Positions 10,322-18,956 are shown, numbered from the stretch's first letter. The stretch is DNA of 64,000 bases from Massilia sp. BSC265 (GCF_000740675.1 NZ_JPXI01000037.1:1-64000), one strand, 5' to 3'. Numbers and translations are program-made. Notes: generated from the letters alone by a model not told the origin.

Positions 10322-10633
10322 CTAGTCCACCGCCGCCATCCTCAACTCCTCCGTATGATGCCGCTGCTGCTCTTCCATCACCATCACTCCCAGCTCCCGC
10401 TTGAGCGCATTGAACTCCGGCGCCGCCGGGTCGCGCATGCGCGGGATATCGACCAGCAGGTCGCGCTTGACCGTGCCCGGCCGGTAGGTCATGACGACGA
10501 TCCGGTCCGCCAGGTAGACCGCCTCCTCGATGCTGTGGGTGACGAACAGGATAGCCGCCACCGGCACCACCGCGCCGACCGCCATCTCCTTCCAACGTTC
10601 ACGGGAATGCTTACGCCTGTTCCGAGTGTCCAT
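10322..10633 (-). pseudogene. Remnant of an ABC transporter: permease N-terminus fused in frame to ATPase C-terminus
   Basis: 103 residues. From about residue 28 it matches the tail of an SsuB/TauB/NrtD-type ATPase: the H-loop ILFVTHSIEEAVYLADRI and the end of the subunit. Walker A, the signature motif and Walker B are absent. The first about 26 residues (RWKEMAVGAVVPVA) look like the cytosolic start of a partner permease. The simplest reading is one deletion that removed most of the permease and most of the ATPase while keeping frame. It starts 9 bp after the binding-protein gene behind GAGGAG, so a short product may still be made, but it cannot transport. Confidence 0.75.
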
Positions 10634-10642
10634 GTTCGCTCC

Positions 10643-11608
10643 TCACTTCACGTCCAGGCTTTTCTTGGCGGCCGCCAGCAGGTCGGTGCGCACCCAGTCC
10701 TGGGCCACCGGCGGTTTCGCCATGCGCCCTACCCCGGTCCGGGCCATGATGTCGGTGGTGACCTGGATGTGCTCGGGCGTGATGTCGAAGGAATACGGCG
10801 AGTTGCGAATCGCATCCTGGAAGTCGTCGCTGGTGATCTGGTTCTTGAAGATCGCCTCGCGCACGTATTTCTCGGCCACGGCCGGCTTGTCGATGAAGGT
10901 GCGGGTAGCCTCGACGAAGCAGCGCATGAACTTCTCGGCCAGCGGACGCCGTTCGCGGTAAAACTGCTCGGTCATGACCATGGTGCGCACCGGTTCGCCG
11001 ATCGGCGTGTCGTAGGGCTTCAGGACTTCGACGCCGAGGCCCTTGTTGATGGCCTGCGAGGACTGCGGCTCGGACTGCATCATGGCGTCGATCTGCTTGC
11101 CGAGCAGGGCCTGGTTCAGGTCGGCGTAGGCCAGGTACACCAGTTGCACGTCCTTGCCGGGCGTGGCGTCGGCCTTGAGGCCGTGCTTGGCCAGTTGCGC
11201 CATCAGGAGCACTTCCTGGATCGCGCCGCGGGTCACGCCGACCTTGCGCCCCTTGAGCTGGGCCACGCTGCGGATGTTCAGCTCGGGACGCGCCACCAGC
11301 CGCGCACCGCCCCTGGCGAATCCCGCCACCACGACGATCGGCGCACCGCTGGCGCGGCCCGAGATGGCCGCCTCGGAGGCGGTGGCGCCCACGTCCAGCT
11401 CGCCCGCGATAATGGCCTGCATCACGTCGAGCCCCTTGGCGAACACGCGCTCCTCGACCTTGATGCCGCATGCCGGTGCCATCTCCTTGATATAGGAAAC
11501 CGCGCCAAAATGCGCCAGCTTCAAGTTGCCCAGCCTGACCACGTCCCGGGCCTGCGCCACGCCGCACAGCGCCAGCCAGGACACCATGATGATTCCAATC
11601 AGCTTCAT
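10643..11608 (-). CDS. ABC transporter periplasmic binding protein (NMT1/SsuA/TauA type)
   Basis: 321 residues. Signal peptide MKLIGIIMVSWLALCGVAQA, then an NMT1/THI5-like periplasmic binding fold (RLGNLKLAHFGAVSYIKEM..., GELDVGATASEAAISG, LKGRKVGVTRGAIQEVL). Such proteins bind sulfonates, taurine, nitrate or pyrimidine precursors; the ligand cannot be read here. The start is set by GGAGAGAGG. Its permease and ATPase survive only as the fused remnant downstream, so it is an orphan receptor unless it works with a transporter elsewhere. Confidence 0.85.
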   Translation of the reverse strand: MKLIGIIMVSWLALCGVAQARDVVRLGNLKLAHFGAVSYIKEMAPACGIKVEERVFAKGLDVMQAIIAGELDVGATASEAAISGRASGAPIVVVAGFARGGARLVARPELNIRSVAQLKGRKVGVTRGAIQEVLLMAQLAKHGLKADATPGKDVQLVYLAYADLNQALLGKQIDAMMQSEPQSSQAINKGLGVEVLKPYDTPIGEPVRTMVMTEQFYRERRPLAEKFMRCFVEATRTFIDKPAVAEKYVREAIFKNQITSDDFQDAIRNSPYSFDITPEHIQVTTDIMARTGVGRMAKPPVAQDWVRTDLLAAAKKSLDVK

Positions 11609-11829
11609 TCCTCTCTCCTCGTTGTGAAGGAACGCGGCGGCAAGTGCCTGCGAACCAACAGGCACGATGCATTCCTAGAGGAAATTTGTCTCTGAGAAAT
11701 AGCAAACGGAACGTTACAAGCTGTATATGAATGTGTCCTTCAGCAGCGCCGCCGTGACATTTGAAGATATTTGGACGCCTGACGGCTGGGATAATGTGCG
11801 TTGCCAACCCATCCATGATTCCGAATTCC

Positions 11830-13065
11830 ATGAAGACCCTGTCTGCCCTGGCTTTGTGCGCTTTCCTGACTGCCTGCGGCGGCAGCAGCGGTGGCGGCGA
11901 TGCCGCCACCGCACCGCCGATCGGCCCGATGCCGCCCGCGCCCCCGGTCCAGCCGCCACCGGTCCCGACCGCCACCCTGAACCTGTCCAGCCCGACGTTC
12001 CGCACCCTGGCGGGCGGCAGCGCCATTCCGATCACCGCCGCGCTCTCCAGCGGCGGCACCGTGCGCTGGCAGCTAGCGCCCGGCGCGCCCGGCTCGCTCA
12101 GTGCGGACAGCGGCAACGCCGTCAGCTACCGGCCGCCGGCCGACCTTGCGGCGCACACGACTGTCACCGTGACGGCCAGCGGCGACGGCGCCAGCGCGGC
12201 AATGACGCTGGCCGTGGCGCCGGATCCGGGCCTGGCCGGCTTGACCAGGATCGCGTGGCGTCCGCCTGCGGAAGAAAACGAACCGACGATGCTCCGTCCA
12301 CGCGTTGTACGGGCCGACCATGCCGGCAATGTGTACATCTTGCTGCTGATCGATGCCGCGCCGCTCAGGAGAGGGCCGCCGGAGCTGGTCAAGGTCGCGC
12401 CGGACGGGACCATCACCAAGCTCATCGGTCGTATCAATAACGAGCGCATGTGGTTTGGCCAAGCGGATACGGCAAATAACGCCCAGCGGCTGTACTTCAG
12501 CGCGGGTTACGGCCTGGATCGCGCGGGCAACCTGTACTTTGCCGTCGTGCCGGGCGCTAGCATCGTCCTGCCTGGCGTGCAAACATCGTCCGGTCCGGCG
12601 ATCCTGAAGATCACCCCGGCCGGCGTGATCTCCGTGCTGGCCGGCACCGAAGGCGAACAGATCGGCGCCATGCTCGATGGCACCGGCAGTGCCGCACGCT
12701 TCCTGGAGCCTAGCATCGTCGGTGTCGACCCCGACGGCAATGTGTACGTCAGCGACCGGGGCACGCCGCGCAAGGTGACGCCCGCCGGCGTCGTGACCAC
12801 GCTGAGCGCCCTGCCCGCCAGCCTGAATGCGGACATGAATGGCAATACCTACCGCTGGGACGAGGCGAGCCGCAAGCTGATGCGCGTCGCGCCCGACGGG
12901 ACCGCGAGCGTGGAGACGAGCGCGCCCTACTGCTCCAGTTTCGTGCCGGCGCCGCCGTTCACCTGTCTGGACGAGCGCGCGTACTACGGTGGCGCCCCGA
13001 TCGACGGCGCTTCCTATGCCTTGATCAGTGATGCCGGCGTGCACCGCCTGGTGCTGCGGCGCTGA
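11830..13065 (+). CDS. Secreted lipoprotein with NHL-type repeats
   Basis: 411 residues. Lipoprotein signal MKTLSALALCAFLTAC with the lipid-modified cysteine at residue 16, a Gly/Ser then Pro-rich linker, an Ig-like segment (about 50-135), and a C-terminal half with beta-propeller phrases (APDGTITKLIG, TPAGVISVLAG, DPDGNVYVSDRG, TPAGVVTTL) typical of NHL repeats. No enzyme motif. An ATG five codons upstream is possible; neither has a good ribosome-binding site. Divergent from the binding-protein gene, with 221 bp between. Function unknown; likely an outer-membrane or periplasmic protein. Confidence 0.75.
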   Translation: MKTLSALALCAFLTACGGSSGGGDAATAPPIGPMPPAPPVQPPPVPTATLNLSSPTFRTLAGGSAIPITAALSSGGTVRWQLAPGAPGSLSADSGNAVSYRPPADLAAHTTVTVTASGDGASAAMTLAVAPDPGLAGLTRIAWRPPAEENEPTMLRPRVVRADHAGNVYILLLIDAAPLRRGPPELVKVAPDGTITKLIGRINNERMWFGQADTANNAQRLYFSAGYGLDRAGNLYFAVVPGASIVLPGVQTSSGPAILKITPAGVISVLAGTEGEQIGAMLDGTGSAARFLEPSIVGVDPDGNVYVSDRGTPRKVTPAGVVTTLSALPASLNADMNGNTYRWDEASRKLMRVAPDGTASVETSAPYCSSFVPAPPFTCLDERAYYGGAPIDGASYALISDAGVHRLVLRR

Positions 13066-13073
13066 GGCTGCAA

Positions 13074-13111
13074 CAGTGCGGCGGCCGCGGCGGTTCAGCG
13101 CGGCCGCACTG
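13074..13111 (+). terminator. Hairpin after the lipoprotein gene
   Basis: CAGTGCGGC (13074-13082) pairs with GCCGCACTG (13103-13111). There is no T run after it, so it is a weak terminator candidate just upstream of the ffh promoter region. Confidence 0.35.
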
Positions 13112-13197
13112 AGGTAAAATGACGGTTTCCCCCGCCACCTGGCGCCATCGCCCGGGCGGCAGCAATCATTTCCCGAAGTTTTTCCGAAGACGCAGAC

Positions 13198-14565
13198 ATG
13201 CTAGATAACCTGACCCAACGCCTTGCCAAGGTCGTCAAGACCATGCGCGGCGCGGCGCGCCTTACCGAGGCAAATACCGCCGAGATGCTGCGCGAAGTGC
13301 GCATGGCCCTGCTGGAAGCCGACGTGGCGCTGCCGGCGGTGCGCGAGTTCATCGCCAAAGTCAAAGAAAAAGCGCTGGGCGAAGAAGTCATCGGTTCGCT
13401 CAGCCCCGGCCAGGCCCTGGTCGGCGTGGTGCAGCGCGAACTGGCCGCCCTGATGGGCGCCGACCTCGGCCCGGACGCCACCCAGCTGTCCTTCGCCCAG
13501 CAGCCGCCGGCGATCATCCTGATGGCCGGCCTGCAGGGTGTGGGTAAAACCACCACCACCGGCAAGCTCGCCAAGTACCTGAAAGAGCAGAAGAAGAAGA
13601 AGGTCCTGACCGTTTCCGCCGACGTCTACCGCCCCGCCGCGATCGCGCAGCTGGAATCGGTGACCAAGCAGGTCGGCGCCGACTTCTTCCCGAGCACTGC
13701 CAACGACAAGCCGGTCGACATCGCGCGCAACGCGCTCGACTGGGCCAAGAAGCACTACCACGACGTCCTGATCATCGACACCGCCGGCCGCCTCGGTATC
13801 GACGAAGCGATGATGCAGGAGATCGCTGCCGTGCACGCTGCCGTCAATCCGGTCGAGACCCTGTTCGTGGTCGACGCCATGCTGGGCCAGGATGCGATCA
13901 ACACCGCCAAGGCCTTCAACGACGCGCTGCCTCTCACCGGCGTGGTGCTGACCAAGCTCGATGGCGATTCGCGCGGCGGTGCGGCACTCTCCGTGCGCCA
14001 TGTGACCGGCAAGCCGATCAAGTTCGCCGGCGTGTCCGAAAAGCTGGACGGCCTGGAAGCCTTCGATCCGACCCGCATGGCCAACCGCGTGCTGGGCATG
14101 GGCGACATCCTGGCGCTGGTCGAAGAAGCACGCAAGGGCGTGGATGCCCAGGCCGCGACCGAGCTGGCCAACAAGATCAAAGGCGGCGGCAAGTTCGACA
14201 TGAACGACTTCAAGGCGCAGCTGACCCAGATGAAGAAGATGGGCGGCATGTCCGGTCTCCTGGATAAACTGCCGGCCCAGTTCCAGCAGGCCGCGGCCGG
14301 CGCCAACATGGACCAGGCCGAAAAGCAGGTGCGCCGCATGGTCGGCATCATCGACTCGATGACGCCGGCGGAGCGCGCCAAGCCGGAACTGATCAAGGCC
14401 AACCGCAAGCGCCGCATCGCGGCGGGCGCGGGCGTGCAGGTGCAGGAAGTGAACCGCATGCTGAACCAGTACGACCAGATGCAGACCATGATGAAGAAGC
14501 TCAAAGGCGGCGGCCTGATGAAGATGATGCGCGGGATGAAGGGCATGATGCCGGGCCTGCGCTGA
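13198..14565 (+). CDS. ffh: Signal recognition particle GTPase
   Basis: 455 residues, full length. Binds 4.5S RNA and signal sequences of nascent inner-membrane proteins and delivers ribosomes to FtsY. N domain 1-95; G domain with GLQGVGKTTT (111-120), DTAGR and TKLDGD; Met-rich M domain from about 300, ending in KMMRGMKGMMPGLR, which packs the signal-sequence groove and the RNA-binding helix. Monocistronic with its own terminator. A YpjD-like gene is the usual neighbour and is displaced here by the 10.3-13.1 kb insert. Confidence 0.97.
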   Translation: MLDNLTQRLAKVVKTMRGAARLTEANTAEMLREVRMALLEADVALPAVREFIAKVKEKALGEEVIGSLSPGQALVGVVQRELAALMGADLGPDATQLSFAQQPPAIILMAGLQGVGKTTTTGKLAKYLKEQKKKKVLTVSADVYRPAAIAQLESVTKQVGADFFPSTANDKPVDIARNALDWAKKHYHDVLIIDTAGRLGIDEAMMQEIAAVHAAVNPVETLFVVDAMLGQDAINTAKAFNDALPLTGVVLTKLDGDSRGGAALSVRHVTGKPIKFAGVSEKLDGLEAFDPTRMANRVLGMGDILALVEEARKGVDAQAATELANKIKGGGKFDMNDFKAQLTQMKKMGGMSGLLDKLPAQFQQAAAGANMDQAEKQVRRMVGIIDSMTPAERAKPELIKANRKRRIAAGAGVQVQEVNRMLNQYDQMQTMMKKLKGGGLMKMMRGMKGMMPGLR

Positions 14566-14583
14566 ACTTGTAGCGCCGCCTTG

Positions 14584-14618
14584 AAAACCGCGCGGGCACT
14601 GGCCTGGCGCGGTTTTTT
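14584..14618 (+). terminator. Intrinsic terminator of ffh
   Basis: AAAACCGCGC pairs with GCGCGGTTTT across a 13-nt loop and is followed by a T run, 19 bp after the ffh stop. Confidence 0.85.
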
Positions 14619-14798
14619 CACATTCGGCAGGTCGGTTTTTTCAATTCAAGCCCTCCTAGTGTGCGACAGCTCGCATTTCAGGGCTTATCAGAGTGAAAAA
14701 ATTTCGAAAAAGACTTGCATGAACAGTAAAAGGCCACCAATATAAGCCGGTGCGTCGATAACGCAACTTTCCCTGTGATCGTTTTAGGAGGCTCGAAG

Positions 14799-15182
14799 AT
14801 GGCAACAGCCAAAAAATCCACCGCAGCGCCAGCCAAGCAAGCCGCCAAGCCGGCAGCAGCGGCCAAGCCTGCAGCAAAAAAAGCAGCTCCAGCAAAAGCA
14901 GCAGCGAAACCAGCAGCGAAGCCGGCGGCTCGCAAGCCGAACGCCGCTTTCATGAAAGAGATGACGCCATCGGGCGAACTGGCAGCAGTGGTCGGCAACA
15001 AGCCGCTGCCACGCACCGAAGTCACCAAGAAGGTCTGGGACTACATCAAGAAAGAAAACCTGCAGGACGAATCGAACCGCCGCATGATCAACGCCGACGA
15101 CAAGCTGAAGGCTGTCTTCGGTGGCAAGGCCCAGGTGTCGATGTTCGAAATGACCAAGCTCATTTCGGATCACCTGAAGTAA
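14799..15182 (+). CDS. SWIB/MDM2 domain protein with histone-H1-like tail
   Basis: 127 residues. Residues 1-55 are almost only Ala, Lys and Pro (AAKPAAKKAAPAK repeats), like the C-terminal tail of histone H1. Residues about 58-127 form a SWIB fold (MTPSGELAAVVG, LPRTEVTKKVWDYIKKENLQD, INADDKLKAVFG, FEMTKLISDHL). In bacteria such fusions are treated as nucleoid- or chromatin-associated DNA-binding proteins; the role is unproven. The start is fixed by AGGAGG. A TATAAG element at 14741 is a possible -10. Own terminator follows. Confidence 0.88.
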   Translation: MATAKKSTAAPAKQAAKPAAAAKPAAKKAAPAKAAAKPAAKPAARKPNAAFMKEMTPSGELAAVVGNKPLPRTEVTKKVWDYIKKENLQDESNRRMINADDKLKAVFGGKAQVSMFEMTKLISDHLK

Positions 15183-15217
15183 GCACTGGCCGGCTGTCCA
15201 GTAGCCTTGCAAATGGA

Positions 15218-15243
15218 AAGCCCCGGGTGACCGGGGCTTTTTG
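15218..15243 (+). terminator. Intrinsic terminator after the SWIB gene
   Basis: GCCCCGG (15221-15227), GTGA loop, CCGGGGC (15232-15238), flanked by AAA and a TTTTT run. Confidence 0.9.
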
Positions 15244-15249
15244 TTTTCG

Positions 15250-15379
15250 TAGGGTGGGCGGCTCGTGATCCAAGCCACCGGCTTGGATTACCCCACGCGG
15301 TTAAATCACGGTGATACTGCCCTTACGACTATTCATACTCCAACTATCACCGCGTGGGCGGGAGACCCGCCCACCCTAC
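15250..15379. repeat. REPIN: paired GTAG-headed palindromic repeats
   Basis: Starts GTAGGGTGGGCGG and ends with the mirror image CCCGCCCACCCTAC. The right half contains the hairpin GTGGGCGGG-aga-CCCGCCCAC, and inner CCACGCGG/CCGCGTGG sequences face each other. This is the two-REPs-in-inverted-order form that RAYT transposases mobilise. It sits between the SWIB terminator and the stop of the convergent phosphatase gene. Confidence 0.7.
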
Positions 15380-15382
15380 GGT

Positions 15383-16762
15383 TTATAGGCCCGCCGCCGC
15401 CTTCATCAGGTGGAACACCTGGGTATTCTCCATGGTCCCCTTGAACGGCGCCGAACCCGCCCCGGTCGCATACAGCTTCACGTCCCCGCCACCGTGCGAC
15501 TCGTACACCGTGCGCACGCCGGCCTCCTGGCGGTAGCCGTCGCTCTGCGCCACGGCGCTGTCCACGTCGGCGCGCACGTCCGGGCGCACCTTGCCGTTGC
15601 CGAACACGAGCGCGGTAAAGGTCTTGCCGTCGGCGTCCTTTTTCGGTTCGCCGCTGGCGTAGTCGTGCACGATGTCCAGCACCTTGCTGCCGCGCTTCGG
15701 GTAGCCGTTCAGGACCATCGTGTGGTCATGGTCGGCGGTCACGACGATCAGGGTGTTCTCCAGCCCCGGATCGATTTTCCGCATGCGGTCGATGGCAGCC
15801 TGGATCGCCTCATCAAAAGCGACCGTGTCGGCCAGCGCGTTCCTGGCATTGGTGTCGTGCAGCGCATGGTCGATCTTGCCGCCTTCGACCATCAGGAAGA
15901 AGCCGTCCGGGTCTTTCGAAAGCAGCTCGATCGCCTTGAGGGCCATGTCGGTCAGGGTCGGCTGCTCCGGGCGGCGCGCCAGCGAGTAGTCCATGTGATC
16001 GTCGGCGCTGTAGATGCCGACGAACTTGCGGCCCGGGCGCGCCGACATCATGCCGGCGCGGGTGTTGGCCACGGCATAGCCCTGCGCCGCGAATTCCGCC
16101 ATCAGGTCGCGCCCGTCCGCGCGGCCCTTCGGGTTGGTGGCTTTATCAAAAGGCGTGAAGTGGTGGCGGCCGCCGCCCATCAGGACGTCGACGCCGTCGC
16201 CCAGCGCGTGGTTGTAGCCCTCGCCGCCCGGCACGATCTGGCGCGCGATGGTGTAGCCGGCGTCGCGGTGGCAGACGTGCGAGAAGGTCGAGGCCGGGGT
16301 GGCGTGGGTCAGCTCGGTGGTGGTTACCGCGCCCACGGCCTTGCCACGCGCCTTGGCCAGTTCGAGGATGGTCGGCACCACCTGGCCGTTGTTCTCGCCG
16401 CACCGGTCGACGGTCGGGTTGCCGTTGGCGTCCTTGCCCGGGTCGATGGCGCGCGCATCCTTCATCGAGATGCCGTCCTGGTTGATCTTCACCCCGGTCA
16501 TGTAGGCGCCCATCGAGGGCGCGCTGTCGGTGGTCTGGAAATCGTTCGAATAGGTCTTGATGCGCGCGGTGCGCTCCAGCCGTTCGAAGTTCAGCAGGCC
16601 GTCCTCGCCGTGCTTGAAGATGCGCGCGGCGGTGATCGTGGTCGGGCCCATGCCGTCGCCGAGGAAGAAGATGATGTTCCTGGCCTGCGGCGCGGCAGCT
16701 ACCGCGGCCGCATTGGCGCCGAACAGGGCGGCAGCCAGGAGAAGGGAAAGTCGCTTGTTCAT
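15383..16762 (-). CDS. phoA: Alkaline phosphatase, periplasmic
   Basis: 459 residues with a signal peptide (MNKRLSLLLAAALFGANAAAVAAA). PhoA-superfamily fold: metal ligand D36 in FFLGDGMG, nucleophile S80 in TTDSAPSM, metal site MVEGGKIDHALH, TADHDH, and SHGGGDV near the C-terminus in place of E. coli HTGEDV. It hydrolyses phosphomonoesters in the periplasm. Second of two tandem paralogues 10 bp apart, so probably cotranscribed. No PhoB box was recognised upstream of the pair, so phosphate control is not shown by the sequence. Confidence 0.92.
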   Translation of the reverse strand: MNKRLSLLLAAALFGANAAAVAAAPQARNIIFFLGDGMGPTTITAARIFKHGEDGLLNFERLERTARIKTYSNDFQTTDSAPSMGAYMTGVKINQDGISMKDARAIDPGKDANGNPTVDRCGENNGQVVPTILELAKARGKAVGAVTTTELTHATPASTFSHVCHRDAGYTIARQIVPGGEGYNHALGDGVDVLMGGGRHHFTPFDKATNPKGRADGRDLMAEFAAQGYAVANTRAGMMSARPGRKFVGIYSADDHMDYSLARRPEQPTLTDMALKAIELLSKDPDGFFLMVEGGKIDHALHDTNARNALADTVAFDEAIQAAIDRMRKIDPGLENTLIVVTADHDHTMVLNGYPKRGSKVLDIVHDYASGEPKKDADGKTFTALVFGNGKVRPDVRADVDSAVAQSDGYRQEAGVRTVYESHGGGDVKLYATGAGSAPFKGTMENTQVFHLMKAAAGL

Positions 16763-16772
16763 GGTGGTCTCC

Positions 16773-18263
16773 TTACAGGCCGGCAGCGGTCTTGATCAGG
16801 CTGAAGACGCGGGTGTTGTCGATGGTCCCGCGGAACAGTTCCGCGCCGGCGCCGGCGGCGCCCAGGTAGACGTCGGTGCCGCCGTGCGTTTCCGCGCCCG
16901 TGCGGGTGCGCACCACCGCTTCCTGGTGGTAGTCGTCGCGCGTGACGATCTCGTCGGTGAGCGCGGGCTGGCTGGAACGCGGGCCGTTGACGCGGTTCTC
17001 GCCGTTGCCGAAGCCGATGATGGTGAAGGGACGCCCTTCCTTGTCCAAGGTCAAGCTGCCGTCGAGCTTGCGCACCAGGCCCAGCACGCCCGGGTTGGTC
17101 GGCGTGGTCTTGCCGGTGCGGACCGTATAGCCGTTCAGGAGCAGCGTGTGGTCATGGTCGGCGGTGGCGACGACCAGGGTGTTCTTCAGCCCCGGGTCGA
17201 GCGCTTCCATCTTCTCCAGCGCGGCCTGCATGGCGGCGTTGTAGGACACGGTTTCCTGCAGCGCGCGCTTGGCCAGAGTGGCGTGCAGCGCGTGGTCGAT
17301 CAGGCCGCCCTCCACCACCAGGAAGAAGCCCTTGCCCTGGCTGCCTGCGTGCGGCGCCAGCAGGTCGATGGCCTTGCGCGTCATCTCGGTCAGGCTCGGC
17401 TGCTTGCTCGGGTCGCGCGTCGCGTCGTAGTCCATGTGGTTCTGCGCGAACAGGCCGATGGCCGGCTGCTGCGGGTTGGCGGCGAGTGCGTTCAGGCCTG
17501 CGGTATCAAGGGCGACGCGGAAGCCTTGCGCCTGCAGTTCGGCCAGCAGGTCGCGGTTGTCGGCGCGCTTGCCGCCGCGCGCGAAGGGCGTGAAGAACTG
17601 GGTGCCGCCGCCGAACATCACCTCGATGCCGCGCGGGCCGAGCGCGCCGTTGTAGCCGGCGGCGCCCGGCACCAGCATCGCCGCCAGATCGGTCTCGAGC
17701 TTGCGGTGGCAGGCGTGGCCGTACGCAGCGGCAGGGGTAGCATCGGTGACGCTGGTGTTGGTGACGATGCCGAGCGCCATGCCGCGCTTGCGCGCCAGTT
17801 CCAGCAGCGTGGTGGCGGGCGAACCGCTGCCGGGACCGACTTCGCACTTGCTGACCAGGGCGTTGCCGTTGGCGTCCTTGCCGGGTGCGACCGAGCGGGT
17901 GCCGAAGGACATCGAGACCACCCCGTTGTTGTGCTTCACGCCGGTCATGTAGGCGGCCATGCTGGCGGCGCTGTCGGTGACCATCGAGTCGTTCGAGAAG
18001 GTCTTCACGAAAGCCGATTCGGGCAGGCGGTCGATGGTCAGCTCGCCTTCCTCGCCGGCGTGGAAGATGCGCGCCGCAGTGAGCGTGTTCAGGCCCATGC
18101 CGTCGCCGAGGAAGAAGATCACGTTCTTCGCGCGCTGCTCGACCTGGGCGCGAGCCTGGGTTTGCGCGGAAGCCTGGGAGGGGGCCTGTGAAGCGGGCGG
18201 CACGCTGGTGCAGCCGGCCAGCGCGGCGGCGAGAATAGCGCCGGCAAGGAGGGACAATCGCAT
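16773..18263 (-). CDS. Alkaline phosphatase, predicted lipoprotein
   Basis: 496 residues, paralogue of the next gene. The signal ends in the lipobox LAGC (C18), followed by a Ser/Gln/Ala-rich tether to about residue 45, so it should be membrane anchored while its partner is soluble. Active-site set is intact: D54 (FFLGDGMG), S98 (VTDSAASM), VEGGLIDHALH, TADHDH and THGGTDV. The tandem arrangement suggests duplication and split localisation. The start follows GAGG. A 16-bp palindrome lies upstream at 18303. Confidence 0.9.
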   Translation of the reverse strand: MRLSLLAGAILAAALAGCTSVPPASQAPSQASAQTQARAQVEQRAKNVIFFLGDGMGLNTLTAARIFHAGEEGELTIDRLPESAFVKTFSNDSMVTDSAASMAAYMTGVKHNNGVVSMSFGTRSVAPGKDANGNALVSKCEVGPGSGSPATTLLELARKRGMALGIVTNTSVTDATPAAAYGHACHRKLETDLAAMLVPGAAGYNGALGPRGIEVMFGGGTQFFTPFARGGKRADNRDLLAELQAQGFRVALDTAGLNALAANPQQPAIGLFAQNHMDYDATRDPSKQPSLTEMTRKAIDLLAPHAGSQGKGFFLVVEGGLIDHALHATLAKRALQETVSYNAAMQAALEKMEALDPGLKNTLVVATADHDHTLLLNGYTVRTGKTTPTNPGVLGLVRKLDGSLTLDKEGRPFTIIGFGNGENRVNGPRSSQPALTDEIVTRDDYHQEAVVRTRTGAETHGGTDVYLGAAGAGAELFRGTIDNTRVFSLIKTAAGL

Positions 18264-18302
18264 GGGAACCTCTACGTCTGGAAAGCGCAGAGTTTACACC
18301 TT

Positions 18303-18318
18303 GCCATATACATATGGC
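18303..18318. promoter_or_regulatory. Palindrome upstream of the phosphatase pair
   Basis: GCCATAT-AC-ATATGGC, 7-bp arms, about 40 bp before the first phosphatase start and shortly after the transglycosylase stop. Operator-like, but no regulator was recognised. Confidence 0.3.
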
Positions 18319-18344
18319 GGATGGATTTGTTGCGAGATTGTTCG

Positions 18345-18956
18345 TTACGCTGCGGGCTTGAACTCCCACTTCTTCCACGCCGCCAGCACCGCATTCGGAT
18401 ACTGCGGCTTGCCGCGGCTGCCGTTGTAGCGGCCGAGCGCCAGGTAGAGGTTGCCCTTCTCCATGTCGATGTACATGCGCAGGATCGAACAGCCGTAGCG
18501 CAGGTTGGTCTGCATATTGAACAGCATGCGGCGGTCGCTGTCGCCGATCACCTTGGTCCAGAAGGGCATCACCTGCATGTAGCCGCGCGCCCCGGCGATC
18601 GAGATCGCGTACTTGCGGTAGGCCGACTCGACCTGGATCAGGCCGAGCACCATGGCCGGCTCCAGGCCGGCGCGGGTCGACTCGTACCAGACCGTCTCCA
18701 GGAATTCGGTGCGCGACAGCTGGTCGGGGATGCGCTTGGCGAGGCGCTTCGACATCTCGTCGAACCAGGCCTGGTAATGCGCCCGCGCCGCGGCGTCGCG
18801 CAGCACGGGTTTGGGTGGCCTGGTGTCGTGGATGGCGTTGGCCAGCGCCAGCCGGACCGAGTCCGCCAGCGCTTCTTCTTTCTGGTTGCCGGCATGGGCC
18901 GCGCTGCCGAGCAGCAGCCCGGCAGCGAGCAGCGCACTCGCGGCCCAGGGAAGCAT
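18345..18956 (-). CDS. Lytic murein transglycosylase (SLT domain)
   Basis: 203 residues, signal peptide to about AAHA. The SLT/goose-lysozyme-like domain shows the catalytic glutamate in LIQVESAYRKYA and the following GYMQVMPFW and NMQTNLRYGCSIL motifs. It cleaves peptidoglycan glycan strands with anhydro-muramyl formation in the periplasm. Start uncertain: a GTG at 18971 overlaps the proS stop (GTGA), while ATG at 18956 is five codons in; neither has a strong ribosome-binding site. Translationally coupled to proS on the same strand. Confidence 0.85.
   Translation of the reverse strand: MLPWAASALLAAGLLLGSAAHAGNQKEEALADSVRLALANAIHDTRPPKPVLRDAAARAHYQAWFDEMSKRLAKRIPDQLSRTEFLETVWYESTRAGLEPAMVLGLIQVESAYRKYAISIAGARGYMQVMPFWTKVIGDSDRRMLFNMQTNLRYGCSILRMYIDMEKGNLYLALGRYNGSRGKPQYPNAVLAAWKKWEFKPAA

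Noticed and set aside
11761..11829. TTG start and promoter for the lipoprotein gene
   Set aside because: The upstream extension breaks the lipoprotein signal; TTGGAC and TAATGT elements are spaced only 15 bp and are too weak to call as a promoter.
15383..18344. Pho-regulon control of the phosphatase pair
   Set aside because: No pair of PhoB half-sites could be read upstream of 18263; only an unrelated palindrome is present.
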